From Bradyrhizobium sp. CER78 (GTDB lineage: Bacteria; Pseudomonadota; Alphaproteobacteria; Rhizobiales; Xanthobacteraceae): a DNA stretch of 64,000 nucleotides. Below the pieces are notes generated by a model. The model was given only the letters and a program-made list of their open reading frames with translations. It ran no database searches and was not told where the DNA came from. The position numbers and the translations under genes are program-made. The first letter of the stretch is position 1. The number at the start of each line of letters is the position of its first letter. The stretch is taken from contig NZ_JARVWP010000015.1 in NCBI RefSeq assembly GCF_029846235.1, positions 62,001 to 126,000 of the forward strand. The letters are read 5' to 3'. This document shows, one piece after another, positions 1 to 8,479 of the stretch.

Positions 1-2
1 GC

Positions 3-1082
3 TCGCTGTCCAAGCAGCTGATCGCGAAGTTCAAGCTCGACGCTAACTCCGAGCCGCCGAAGTTCGGCATCGGCCTGAAGGAGGTCTGGCAGATCGATCC
101 GGCGAAGCACAAGAAGGGCCGGGTGCAGCATACGCTCGGCTGGCCGCTGAACGACAAGACCGGCGGCGGCTCGTTCCTCTATCATTACGACGACAACCGC
201 GTCGCGGTCGGCTTCGTCGTGCATCTGAATTACTCCGATCCGTATCTGTCGCCGTTCGACGAATTCCAGCGGATGAAGACGCATCCCGATATCCGCGAGC
301 TGTTCGAAGGCGGCAAGCGCCTCGCCTATGGCGCGCGCGCCATCACCGAGGGCGGCTACCAGTCGGTGCCGCGGCTCTCTTTCCCGGGCGGCGCGCTGAT
401 CGGCTGCGCCGCGGGCTTTGTCAACGTCCCGCGCATCAAGGGCGTCCACAACGCGATGGGCTCCGGCATGCTCGCCGCCGAGCATCTCGCCGCCGCGCTC
501 GGCGCCGGCCGCGCCAATGACGAGCTCGTCGAGTATGAAAATGCCTGGCGTTCGTCGGCGATCGGCAAGGATCTGTTCAAGGTCCGCAACGCCAAGCCGC
601 TGCTGTCGAAGTTCGGCAATTTGCTCGGAATGGCGCTGTCCGGCTTCGACATGTGGTGCAACACGCTCGGCTTCTCGCTGTTCGGCACCCAGTCGCACGC
701 CAAGCCCGACCGCAAGACGCTTGATCCCGCCAAGCAGCACCAGCCGATCGCCTATCCGAAGCCGGACGGCAAGATCTCCTTCGACAAACTGTCGTCGGTA
801 TTCCTGTCCAACACCAACCATGAGGAGGACCAGCCGGTCCATCTCAAGGTCGCCGACATGAACCTGCAGAAGACGTCGGAGCACGACGTGTTCGCAGGTC
901 CGTCCAACCGCTATTGCCCGGCCGGCGTCTACGAGTGGGTCGAGGAATCGGCAGGACCGCGCTTCCAGATCAACGCCCAGAACTGCGTCCACTGCAAAAC
1001 CTGCGACGTGAAGGATCCCAACGGCAACATCACCTGGGTTCCTCCGGAGGGTGGCGGCGGTCCGAATTACGAGGCGATGTAA
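3..1082 (+). CDS. Electron transfer flavoprotein-ubiquinone oxidoreductase, C-terminal part
   Basis: The reading frame is open from the window edge, so the start lies outside; about 359 residues are visible of a usual 550. ETF-QO passes electrons from reduced ETF (fatty acid and amino acid oxidation) to ubiquinone through FAD and a 4Fe-4S cluster at the inner membrane. The cluster ligands are visible near the C-terminus: one Cys in RYCPAGVYEW, then the C-x2-C-x2-C of NCVHCKTCDVKDP. The order of motifs and the ending GGGGPNYEAM match the family. The GTG at 123 is not a credible start, because the upstream codons continue the same conserved protein. No co-transcribed partner is visible downstream. 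Confidence 0.93.
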   Translation, partial: SLSKQLIAKFKLDANSEPPKFGIGLKEVWQIDPAKHKKGRVQHTLGWPLNDKTGGGSFLYHYDDNRVAVGFVVHLNYSDPYLSPFDEFQRMKTHPDIRELFEGGKRLAYGARAITEGGYQSVPRLSFPGGALIGCAAGFVNVPRIKGVHNAMGSGMLAAEHLAAALGAGRANDELVEYENAWRSSAIGKDLFKVRNAKPLLSKFGNLLGMALSGFDMWCNTLGFSLFGTQSHAKPDRKTLDPAKQHQPIAYPKPDGKISFDKLSSVFLSNTNHEEDQPVHLKVADMNLQKTSEHDVFAGPSNRYCPAGVYEWVEESAGPRFQINAQNCVHCKTCDVKDPNGNITWVPPEGGGGPNYEAM

Positions 1083-1493
1083 GCCGACCACATTTGCGTG
1101 AGGCCGAGCGCAGCCCGCCGCAACCTCCGCTTGGCCTCTGCCTTGCGGAAGCGGCCGGATTGCACTGTCGGATGCGTCCGAACACTCGGAACAAGGTGCC
1201 GCGGCGTCAGGATCCGGCGCTTTTTGCGTCTGCGCGCGAATATGCCCGGCCCGGTCACGATACCGCCATAGTGGGAGCGTCTTGCGGGGGCTGGCTGGAT
1301 CGGCGGATCCAAGGGCCTAATCTGCCAATTGATTCGTCACGGATTGCCTTTGGGCGATCCTTGCGGATGACCGCCAAAAGCGGCATTGTCGCTCGCCGTG
1401 ATGCCGCCGCTTGGGTTCGCATTTTGAGACTGATCGCAAGATCTTGGCCGTAAAATCCATCTTGGCGTAAATCCCTGGAGCAAGGCGACCGTG
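1083..1493. other. Intergenic stretch without a gene
   Basis: About 410 bases separate the ETF-QO stop from the TPR protein start. I see no convincing coding frame, repeat-family member or T-tailed hairpin. The promoter of the TPR gene should be here, but I cannot pick a clear -35/-10 pair. Confidence 0.5.
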
Positions 1494-3281
1494 ATGCTGT
1501 CCACCCGTTTCAACCGCCTGACGATTGCCCTTCTTGCTGCCGCGGCGCTTGCCGTGCCTGCGCAGCTGTCGGCGCAAACGCCGGAACATCCGACCGACAA
1601 TACCGCCCAGTTCCCGTCCAGGACCGACCTGAAATCGCTGACCACGGCCGGCAGCTATCTCGCCGCCCGCCACGCCAGTGTCGAACGCGATGCGGCCTCC
1701 GCCGCGGCGTTCTACCGCTCCGCGCTGCGCACCGATCCGAAGAATTCCGAGCTGCTCGACCGCGCCTTCATCTCCTCGCTCGCCGACGGCGACATCGACG
1801 AGGCGGTCAAGCTCGCCGACCGCATCCTGACCCAGGACAAGGCCAACCGCGTCGCCCGCCTCGTGGTCGGCGTGCGCGACCTCAAGCTGAAGAAGTACGC
1901 CGCCGCGCAGTCCAACATCAACCAGTCGGTGCGCGGCCCGATCACCGATCTGGTGGCGACGCTGCTGTCGGCCTGGGCCGCCTATGGCGCCGGCGACAGC
2001 AAGGGCGCGGTCGCCTCGATCGACAAGCTGACCGGCCCCGAATGGTATCCGATCTTCAAGGACCTGCACGCCGGCATGATCTACGAGCTGTCCGGCAAGG
2101 AGAAGGACGCCGGCGCCCGCTTCGAGAAGGTCTACAAGCTCGACGATTCGATGCTGCGCACGGTCGACGAATATGCGCGCTGGACCTCGCGCAACAAGGA
2201 CGCCGCCGCCGCCACCGCGATGTACGAGGCGTTCGACAAGAAGCTGCCGCGCCATCCGCTGGTGCTGGAAGGCATCAAGGAGACCAAGGCCGGCAAGAAG
2301 CTGCCGCCGCTGGTCGACAGCCCGCAGGCCGGCGCTGCCGAAGCGCTGTACGGCATCGGCGCGACGCTGACCCGTCGCGGCGGCGAGGACCTCGCGCTGG
2401 TCTACCTGCAGCTCGCGCTCTATCTGCAGCCGAACCATCCGCTGGCGCTGCTGTCGCTCGCCGATCTCTATGAATCGGTCAAGAAGCCGCAGATGGCGAT
2501 CAAGGTCTATGAGCGGATGCCGGCGTCCTCGCCGCTGAAGCGCAATGCGCAGATCCAGCTTGCGACCAATCTCGACGCCGCCGACCGCAGCGACGAGGCG
2601 ATCAAGATCCTCAAGGAAGTCACCGCGGATCAGCCGAAGGACATCGAGGCGATCCTGGCGCTCGGCAACATCGAGCGCGGCCGCAAGAAGTTCGCCGACT
2701 GCGCCACCACCTATTCGCAGGCGATCGAGGCGCTGCCGGCCGGCAGCGGCGACAAGAATGCCTGGGTCACCTATTACTACCGCGGCATCTGCGAGGAGCG
2801 TTCCAAGCAGTGGAACAAGGCCGAGGCCGACATGCGCAAGGGGCTCGAGCTGCAGCCCGAGCAGCCGCATGTGCTGAACTATCTCGGCTATTCCTGGATC
2901 GACCAGGGCATCAACCTCGACGAAGGCATGAAGATGATCAAGCGTGCCGTCGATCAGCGCCCTGACGACGGCTACATCGTGGACTCGCTCGGCTGGGCTT
3001 ACTATCGGATCGGCAATTACGACGAGGCGGTGAAGAACCTCGAGCGCGCGATCGACCTCAAGCCGGAAGATCCGACCATCAACGACCATCTCGGCGATGC
3101 CTATTGGCGCGTCGGCCGCACGCTGGAAGCCAAGTTCCAGTGGGCGCACGCCCGCGACCTCAAGCCCGAGCCGGAAGAGCTGCCGAAGATCCAGGCCAAG
3201 ATCGACAACGGCCTGCCGGACGACACCTCGAACGCCGCCGCCGCCGACAAGAAGAAGGACGACGACGGCAAGGGTGGTTAG
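1494..3281 (+). CDS. Periplasmic tetratricopeptide-repeat protein
   Basis: A 595-residue protein with a signal peptide (basic start, then a hydrophobic stretch ending around PAQLSAQ), followed by many TPR-type helical repeats, for example LNYLGYSWIDQG and VDSLGWAYYRIGNYDEAV around residues 460-510. TPR arrays mediate protein-protein contacts; the partner is unknown. The C-terminus is rich in Lys and Asp. The ATG at 1494 is preferred over the GTG at 1491 because of an upstream GGAGCAAGG. Such proteins, often located next to ispE in this group, are usually annotated only as TPR proteins. The gene stands before ispE on the same strand, but a repeat and a terminator-like hairpin lie between them. 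Confidence 0.88.
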   Translation: MLSTRFNRLTIALLAAAALAVPAQLSAQTPEHPTDNTAQFPSRTDLKSLTTAGSYLAARHASVERDAASAAAFYRSALRTDPKNSELLDRAFISSLADGDIDEAVKLADRILTQDKANRVARLVVGVRDLKLKKYAAAQSNINQSVRGPITDLVATLLSAWAAYGAGDSKGAVASIDKLTGPEWYPIFKDLHAGMIYELSGKEKDAGARFEKVYKLDDSMLRTVDEYARWTSRNKDAAAATAMYEAFDKKLPRHPLVLEGIKETKAGKKLPPLVDSPQAGAAEALYGIGATLTRRGGEDLALVYLQLALYLQPNHPLALLSLADLYESVKKPQMAIKVYERMPASSPLKRNAQIQLATNLDAADRSDEAIKILKEVTADQPKDIEAILALGNIERGRKKFADCATTYSQAIEALPAGSGDKNAWVTYYYRGICEERSKQWNKAEADMRKGLELQPEQPHVLNYLGYSWIDQGINLDEGMKMIKRAVDQRPDDGYIVDSLGWAYYRIGNYDEAVKNLERAIDLKPEDPTINDHLGDAYWRVGRTLEAKFQWAHARDLKPEPEELPKIQAKIDNGLPDDTSNAAAADKKKDDDGKGG

Positions 3282-3318
3282 TCGGCACCCTCGCACTACA
3301 TTTCCGGAGAAAACGGTG

Positions 3319-3341
3319 ATGCCCGGGCTCGTCCCGGGCAT
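3319..3341. repeat. Short perfect palindrome
   Basis: ATGCCCGGG, five loop bases (CTCGT), then CCCGGGCAT: a perfect 9-bp stem 37 bases after the TPR gene stop. It has no T-run directly behind it, so it is either a weak terminator or part of an intergenic repeat. Confidence 0.5.
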
Positions 3342-3362
3342 TGACGTTTGTCCACTTGCTTT

Positions 3363-3462
3363 GTCATTCCGGGGCGATGCGAAGCATCGAACCCGGAATC
3401 TCGAGATTCCCCGATGCGCAGTTGCGCGTCTGAGGTTCGCCCTTCGGGCGCCCCGGAATGAC
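3363..3462 (+). repeat. Family A intergenic palindromic repeat, copy 1
   Basis: A 100-bp element whose ends are the perfect inverted repeat GTCATTCCGGGG / CCCCGGAATGAC. Internally it carries GAACCCGGAATCTCGAGATTCC and a CGATGCGCAGTTGCGC hairpin. Four related copies in the window share this architecture and orientation. It lies between the TPR gene and ispE, both on the plus strand. Confidence 0.85.
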
Positions 3463-3541
3463 GGAGCAGTCACGAGCATGACGGTTTGCCCGCGTCCGGC
3501 GCGTGCGAAAACCCGGAATTTCCGTCCAAACAAAGGGATAG

Positions 3542-3586
3542 GATCGTGAGGCGATTTACGCTAATCGCTCACGATCATTGTTTTTT
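3542..3586 (+). terminator. Terminator-like hairpin directly before the ispE ribosome site
   Basis: GATCGTGAG-(G bulge)-CGATT, loop TACGCT, then AATCGCTCACGATC forms a 14-bp stem. It is followed by ATTG and six T. The ispE ribosome site AGGGG starts one base after the T-run and its GTG start 15 bases after it. Transcripts entering ispE from upstream must pass this structure, so it may terminate the TPR transcript or attenuate ispE. Confidence 0.65.
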
Positions 3587-3600
3587 AGGGGTTTATCGCC

Positions 3601-4488
3601 GTGCCGGCGCTGATTGAAGAAGGGCGTGCCAAGGTCAACCTGACACTGAAGGTTGTCGGGCGGCGCGTCGATGGGTTTCATGACCTCGAAAGCGTCGTCG
3701 CGTTTGCCGATTGCGCCGATCGTCTCATGCTGGAGCCGGGACCGGAGCTGTCGCTGACGATGGCGGGGCCGCTGGCCGATGCCTGCGGAGATACGTCTGA
3801 TAATCTGGTGCTCAAGGCCGCGCGGCTGCTCGGCGAGCGCGTTGTGGATCTCGAGGTCGGCCACTTCACGCTGGAGAAGGTGCTGCCGGTTGCCGCCGGC
3901 ATCGGCGGCGGTTCCGCGGATGCCGCGGCGGCGCTGCGGCTGTTGGCGCGGCTCAACGAGCTCTCGCTCGATGACAGCAGGATCATGGAGGTCGCGCTGC
4001 AAACCGGCGCCGACGTGCCGGTGTGCGTCGCCTCGCGCGCCTGCGACATGACCGGCGTCGGCGAGGGCCTGCTCCCGCTCGACCTGCCGAAGATGCCGGC
4101 CGTGCTGGTCAACCCGCGCCTGCCGGTCGCGACCAAGGACGTCTTCAATGCGCTCGGCCTGCGCCATGGCGAGCTTTTGATCGGCGCCACCGATGTCGTG
4201 ATGCAGGCGCCGGCCTGGCCGGAGGCCGGCAGCGCGGTCGACGACTGGATCGCGGCACTGTCGCGCGGCACCAACGATCTCGAATCTCCCGCCGCGCGCA
4301 TCGAGCCCGTCATCAGCGACGTCTTGTCCGCGCTGCGTGCGACCACCGGCGTTCGTCTGGTGCGCATGTCCGGCTCCGGCGCGACCTGCTTTGCCGTGTT
4401 CGGAACCGACGCCGACGCAGAGGCCGCAGGCGAGAAGCTCCGCGCCGACCATCCCGGCTGGTGGGTGCACGCGGGCTCGTTGAGCTGA
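3601..4488 (+). CDS. ispE: 4-diphosphocytidyl-2-C-methyl-D-erythritol kinase
   Basis: A GHMP-family kinase of 295 residues (E. coli IspE has 283). It phosphorylates the 2-hydroxyl of CDP-methylerythritol in the non-mevalonate isoprenoid pathway in the cytoplasm. The N-terminus EGRAKVNLTLKVVGRRVDGFH is typical, with the Lys/Asn substrate contacts. The ATP-binding glycine-rich loop LPVAAGIGGGSADAAAALR lies near residue 100, and the third GHMP motif RMSGSGATCFAVF lies near the C-terminus. The start is GTG at 3601, preceded by AGGGG nine bases upstream. A terminator-like hairpin sits immediately before the ribosome site. Confidence 0.96.
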   Translation: MPALIEEGRAKVNLTLKVVGRRVDGFHDLESVVAFADCADRLMLEPGPELSLTMAGPLADACGDTSDNLVLKAARLLGERVVDLEVGHFTLEKVLPVAAGIGGGSADAAAALRLLARLNELSLDDSRIMEVALQTGADVPVCVASRACDMTGVGEGLLPLDLPKMPAVLVNPRLPVATKDVFNALGLRHGELLIGATDVVMQAPAWPEAGSAVDDWIAALSRGTNDLESPAARIEPVISDVLSALRATTGVRLVRMSGSGATCFAVFGTDADAEAAGEKLRADHPGWWVHAGSLS

Positions 4489-4510
4489 CGCAATCGCGCG
4501 GCCCGCATCT

Positions 4511-4619
4511 GTCAGCGCCCGGCTCGACCGGGCGATCCAGTACGCCGCGGCCCATCGGTTCAATAACGACCGCCTCTGGAATACTGGATCACCCGCCTTC
4601 GCATTCGCGGGTGATGACA
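4511..4619. repeat. Family F bipartite inverted-repeat element
   Basis: Two hairpins face each other. The left arm starts GTCAGCGCCCGG and runs through CGGGCGATCCAGTA; the right arm starts TACTGGATCACCCGC and ends GCGGGTGATGAC. The unit is thus an inverted repeat of a GTCA...CCAGTA module with about 45 bp of unique sequence between. It fills much of the 337-bp gap between ispE and the SMP-30 gene. The rest of that gap (4620-4825) shows no gene. Confidence 0.7.
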
Positions 4620-4825
4620 CCCTGTTTGTTCTGCATGTGTGTGTCCGCAACGCGCAGCGACGACAGCGATGGATGTGGCGCCCATCCCACCGCAACGCCG
4701 GGCAGCCTTGCGCCCTGGATTGCTTGGCAAGCCAAACCCCGTTTGCCATAACAGGATGAAACAACAACGTTGCGCGTGCGGGGCCGTTCGGAGACCGCCG
4801 GCAGCCAAAGAGCCGGGAGGATGCC

Positions 4826-5752
4826 ATGGCCAATATCCGAGTTCTCGCCACCGATCTCGAGTTTCCCGAAGGTCCGGTCGTCATGCCCGACGGCTCGGTC
4901 GTGCTGGTCGAAATCCGCGGCCAGCGGCTGACCCGGGTTTATCCGGACGGGCGCAAGGACATCGTCGCCAAGGTGCCGGGCGGCCCGAACGGCGCCGCGC
5001 TCGGTCCCGACGGCAAGATCTACATCTGCAACAATGGGGGCTTCTCCTGGATCCCGACCCGCAACATGATCATGCCCGGACCGCAGCCGGAGGATTATCT
5101 CGGCGGCTCGATCCAGCGCGTCGATCTGCAATCGGGCAAGGTCGAGACCGTGGTGACGAAGTGCGGCGAGCATGAGCTGCGCGGGCCGAACGATCTGGTG
5201 TTCGACAAGCAGGGCGGCCTGTGGTTCTCCGATCTCGGCAAGCGCCGCGCCCGCGACATGGATGTCGGCGCGTTCTATTACCTGAAGCCCGGCATGAACG
5301 AGATCGTCGAGGCCGTGCATGGCATCCTGCCGGCCAACGGCATTGGTCTGTCGCCGGACGAGAAGACCGTCTACATCGCGGAGACGCCGACGGCGCGGCT
5401 GTGGGCCTACGAGGTGTCCGAGCCCGGCACCATCAAGCCGCGCGACGTGATCTATCGTGGCGAGCGCGGCAAGCCGATCGCCGGCCTTGGCGGCTACCAG
5501 ATGTTTGATTCACTCGCCGTCGAAGCGAACGGCAATGTCTGCGTCGCGACGCTGATCTCGGGTTGCATCTCGGTGATCGCGCCCGACGGCACCGTGGTCG
5601 AGCAGGTGCCGACCGGCGACCGCGTCACCACCAACATCGCGTTCGGCGGCCCGGATCTGAAGACCGCCTATATCACGCTGTCGGGCAAGGGTGAGCTGAT
5701 CGCGATGGACTGGTCGCGGCCGGGATTGCCGCTGAATTTTCTGAACAAGTGA
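4826..5752 (+). CDS. SMP-30/gluconolactonase family protein
   Basis: A 308-residue six-bladed beta-propeller of the SMP-30/LRE type, which hydrolyses sugar lactones or related esters using a divalent metal. Family features visible are LEFPEGPVVMPDGSVVLVEI at the N-terminus (metal-ligand Glu in FPEGP), GGPNGAALGPDGKIYICNNGG, RGPNDLVFDKQGGLWFSD (metal Asn and Asp region) and NGIGLSPDEKTVYIAET. The start at 4826 has the ribosome site GGGAGG six bases upstream. No signal peptide is apparent. The substrate cannot be read from the sequence. It may be co-expressed with the GNAT gene downstream, from which a family A repeat separates it. Confidence 0.88.
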   Translation: MANIRVLATDLEFPEGPVVMPDGSVVLVEIRGQRLTRVYPDGRKDIVAKVPGGPNGAALGPDGKIYICNNGGFSWIPTRNMIMPGPQPEDYLGGSIQRVDLQSGKVETVVTKCGEHELRGPNDLVFDKQGGLWFSDLGKRRARDMDVGAFYYLKPGMNEIVEAVHGILPANGIGLSPDEKTVYIAETPTARLWAYEVSEPGTIKPRDVIYRGERGKPIAGLGGYQMFDSLAVEANGNVCVATLISGCISVIAPDGTVVEQVPTGDRVTTNIAFGGPDLKTAYITLSGKGELIAMDWSRPGLPLNFLNK

Positions 5753-5777
5753 CGATTGCGCTTCGCAAAGCGCAATC

Positions 5778-5880
5778 GTCATCCCGGGGCGATGCGTGAG
5801 CATCGAACCCGGGATCTCGAGATTCCCCGATGCGCAATTGCGCATCTGTGGTTCGATGCTGCGCATCGCCCCGGAATGAC
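5778..5880 (+). repeat. Family A intergenic palindromic repeat, copy 2
   Basis: The ends are GTCATCCCGGGG and CCCCGGAATGAC, with the internal segments of copy 1 (CTCGAGATTCCCCGATGCGC, then a GCAATTGC hairpin). It starts 26 bases after the SMP-30 stop and ends 20 bases before the acetyltransferase start. Confidence 0.85.
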
Positions 5881-5899
5881 AACAACGGAGAGATTTCGA

Positions 5900-6493
5900 A
5901 TGCCCTGGCTTGAACCGGTCACCCTTCGCGGCGCGCATGCGCGGCTTGAACCGCTGTCGCATGATCACCTCGCTGGACTGACCGAGGCGGTGAAGGACGG
6001 CGAGCTGTCAAAGCTCTGGTACACCGCGATTCCGCAAGCGGAGAACATGGCGAAAGAGATCGACCGCAGGCTTGGCTTGCAGAAGGCCGGCTCCATGCTG
6101 CCCTTCACGGTGTTCGATGCCGATGGCCGGATCTCGGGCATGACCACCTACATGAATGTCGACACGCCGAACCGCCGCGTCGAGATCGGCTCGACCTGGT
6201 ACGCCAAGCGCGTGCAGCGCAGCGCGGTCAACACGCAGTGCAAACTGCTGCTGCTGCAACATGCCTTCGAGAAGCTCGATTGCATCGCGGTCGAGTTCCG
6301 CACGCATTTCTTCAATCACCAGAGCCGGCGCGGCATCGAGCGTTTGGGTGCCAAGCAGGACGGCATTTTGCGCAGCCACCAGATCGCGTCCAACGGCACG
6401 TTGCGCGACACCGTGGTTTACAGCATCATCGCCAGCGAATGGCCGACGGTGAAGGCGCATCTCAACTATCAACTCAACGAAAAGCCGCGCTGA
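5900..6493 (+). CDS. GNAT family N-acetyltransferase (RimJ/RimL type)
   Basis: A 197-residue acetyltransferase of the Acetyltransf_3 group. It begins with LEPVTLRGAHARLEPLSHDH, typical of RimJ/RimL-like enzymes. The core FTVFDADGRISGMTTYMNVD and EIGSTWYAKRVQRSAVNTQCK corresponds to the beta strand and acetyl-CoA loop; the usual Q/R-x-x-G-x-G/A loop is here the variant KRVQRSA. HFFNHQSRRGIERLGAKQDG is the typical C-terminal part. The frame stays open upstream through the repeat, but ATG 5900 with AACGGAGAG before it is the sensible start. The acceptor, protein N-terminus or small amine, is unknown. Confidence 0.85.
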   Translation: MPWLEPVTLRGAHARLEPLSHDHLAGLTEAVKDGELSKLWYTAIPQAENMAKEIDRRLGLQKAGSMLPFTVFDADGRISGMTTYMNVDTPNRRVEIGSTWYAKRVQRSAVNTQCKLLLLQHAFEKLDCIAVEFRTHFFNHQSRRGIERLGAKQDGILRSHQIASNGTLRDTVVYSIIASEWPTVKAHLNYQLNEKPR

Positions 6494-6521
6494 CACGGTG
6501 GTCGGCGCCAGAAACGAGACG

Positions 6522-8165
6522 ATGGAAACGTTCGATTATGTGATCATCGGCGCGGGCTCCGCCGGAAGCGTGCTGACCAACCGGTTGAGTGAAGACGCGG
6601 GCACGCGGGTGTGCGTGCTCGAGGCGGGGCCGAGCGACTGGCATCCCTACATCCATCTGCCGGCCGGCTTCATCAAGACCTTCCACATGAAGAGCGTGAA
6701 CTGGGCCTACCAGCAGGAGCCTGGTCCCTACACCGGCGGCCGCAGCATCTACGCGCCGCGCGGCAAGACGCTCGGCGGCTCGTCCTCGATCAACGGCCAT
6801 ATCTACAACCGCGGCCAGCGCCAGGATTTCGACACCTGGGCGCAGCTCGGCAATCGCGGCTGGGGCTACCCTGACGTGCTGCCGTATTTCCGGCGCATGG
6901 AGCGGCGGATCGGTGAGGGCGACGACACCTATCGTGGTCGGAATGGCAATCTCACCGTCACCACGATGGATTGGCAGGACCCGCTCTGCGAGGCCTTCAT
7001 GGCGGGCGCGGTCTCGCTCGGCATTCCGCGCAACCCTGACTACAACGGCCAGATCCAGGAGGGCGTGTCGTATTGCCAGCGCACCATCCTGAACGGCCGC
7101 CGGGTCAGCGCCGCGACCGCCTTCCTGCATCCGGCGCGCCGCCGTCCGAATGTCGATGTGCGCACGCACGCCCATGTCACCGGTATCATCTTCGAGGGCA
7201 AGCGCGCGGTCGGCGTCCGCTATAACCGCGGCGGCAAGCACGGTGATCCCCTGGAGATCCGCGCCACCAAGGAGGTCATCCTCTCCGGCGGCGCCTACAA
7301 CTCGCCGCAGCTGTTGCAGCTGTCCGGCGTCGGCTCGCCGGACCTGTTGCGATCGCACGGCATCGAGGTGCGCCACGCGCTGCCCGGTGTCGGCGAAGGC
7401 CTGCAGGATCACTACGCGCCGCGCTCGGTGGCGCGGGTCAAGAACATCCGGACCATCAACGAGCTGCGCCGCGGCTTCAGCCTGTGGGGCGAGGCGATCA
7501 AATGGGCGACGACGCGGCGCGGGCTGCTGTCGCTGTCGCCGACCATGGTCTACTGCTTCTGGCATTCCGGCGAGACCACCGAGAGCTCCGACCTGCAGCT
7601 CACCTTCACGCCGGCGAGCTACAAGGAAGGCGTGCAGGGCCAGCTCGAGGACGAGCCCGGCATGACGGTCGCCTCATGGCAGCAACGGCCGGAGAGCCGC
7701 GGCTATGTCCGCATCCGCTCGGCCGATCCGTTCGCGCCGCCGATCATCCAGACCAACTATCTCGCCGAGGAGATCGACCGCCGCGTCGTCGTCGCCGGCA
7801 TGAAGCTGGCGCGCCGGCTGCTCGCCTCCGAGCCGCTCAAGCCGTATTTCGCCTATGAGGACTTTCCCGGTCCGAAGGTCACGAGCGACGAGGAGCTGCT
7901 TGCGGCCGCAACCCAGCGCGGCACCACCACCTTCCATCCCGGCTGCACCTGCCGGATGGGACCGGCCGACGCGCCCTGGGCCGTGGTCGACGACCAGCTT
8001 CGGGTCCATGGCATGGAGGGCCTGCGCGTGATCGACGCCTCGATCATGCCGCGGATGATCTCGGCCAATCTCAACGCCTCGACCCTGATGATCGCCGACA
8101 AGGCCTCCGACATGATCCGCGGCAAGACGCCCGAGGCGGCTGCGAAGCTGCCGGAGTATGCGTGA
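6522..8165 (+). CDS. GMC family flavin oxidoreductase (choline dehydrogenase-like)
   Basis: A 547-residue FAD enzyme of the glucose-methanol-choline family, which oxidises alcohols to aldehydes. It has the N-terminal dinucleotide motif VIIGAGSAGSVLTNRLSE, GMC signature 1 around GKTLGGSSSINGHIYNRGQ and signature 2 GGAYNSPQLLQLSGVG. The C-terminal catalytic pair is His in TFHPGCTCRMG and Asn in ANLNASTLMIADKASDMI. ATG 6522 is chosen; a GTG at 6498 would add eight residues. Substrate specificity is not visible, and the absence of neighbouring betaine genes argues against a dedicated choline role. Confidence 0.9.
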   Translation: METFDYVIIGAGSAGSVLTNRLSEDAGTRVCVLEAGPSDWHPYIHLPAGFIKTFHMKSVNWAYQQEPGPYTGGRSIYAPRGKTLGGSSSINGHIYNRGQRQDFDTWAQLGNRGWGYPDVLPYFRRMERRIGEGDDTYRGRNGNLTVTTMDWQDPLCEAFMAGAVSLGIPRNPDYNGQIQEGVSYCQRTILNGRRVSAATAFLHPARRRPNVDVRTHAHVTGIIFEGKRAVGVRYNRGGKHGDPLEIRATKEVILSGGAYNSPQLLQLSGVGSPDLLRSHGIEVRHALPGVGEGLQDHYAPRSVARVKNIRTINELRRGFSLWGEAIKWATTRRGLLSLSPTMVYCFWHSGETTESSDLQLTFTPASYKEGVQGQLEDEPGMTVASWQQRPESRGYVRIRSADPFAPPIIQTNYLAEEIDRRVVVAGMKLARRLLASEPLKPYFAYEDFPGPKVTSDEELLAAATQRGTTTFHPGCTCRMGPADAPWAVVDDQLRVHGMEGLRVIDASIMPRMISANLNASTLMIADKASDMIRGKTPEAAAKLPEYA

Positions 8166-8172
8166 GGGGGGC

Positions 8173-8287
8173 GTCATTGCGAGCGGAGTGAAGCAATCCA
8201 TCTCTCCGCGTGTGCGGATGCATGGATTGCTTCCGCCTTCGCCAAGGCTTCGGCGGACAAGTCGTCGCGATCACTCCTTGCAATGAC
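8173..8287. repeat. Family B palindromic repeat
   Basis: Outer ends GTCATTGC(GAG) and (CTCCTT)GCAATGAC pair. Inner arms GAAGCAATCCAT and ATGGATTGCTTCC pair as well, giving nested stems over 115 bp. It starts eight bases after the GMC oxidoreductase stop. Only one copy is in this window. Confidence 0.7.
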
Positions 8288-8341
8288 GGAGTGTTTGATG
8301 AAGACGTGACGCGCTCTTTGATCAGCGCGTTTCATCTATCA

Positions 8342-8445
8342 CCGTCATGCTGAGGAGGCCGCGCAGCGGCCGTCTCGAAGCATCGACGGCCACCAGCGGG
8401 GCCGTGCACCCTTCGAGACGCGCTACGCGCTCCTCAGGGTGACGG
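8342..8445. repeat. Family C palindromic repeat
   Basis: CCGTCATGCTGAGGA at the left pairs imperfectly with TCCTCAGGGTGACGG at the right, and the inner CGTCTCGAAG pairs with CTTCGAGACG. The element is 104 bp between the convergent GMC oxidoreductase and monooxygenase genes. One copy is seen. Confidence 0.7.
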
Positions 8446-8479
8446 GATCAGCAGCCGGTGACCGGAAGAAGGAAGCAGC

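Noticed and set aside
123..1082. GTG at 123 as the start of the first gene
   Set aside because: Upstream codons continue the conserved ETF-QO sequence to the window edge.
1317..3533. A 738-codon open frame on the minus strand opposite the TPR gene
   Set aside because: It is a mirror of a GC-rich codon pattern; composition is Arg/Gly/Leu/Val-rich without domain features, while the plus strand has a signal peptide and TPR repeats.
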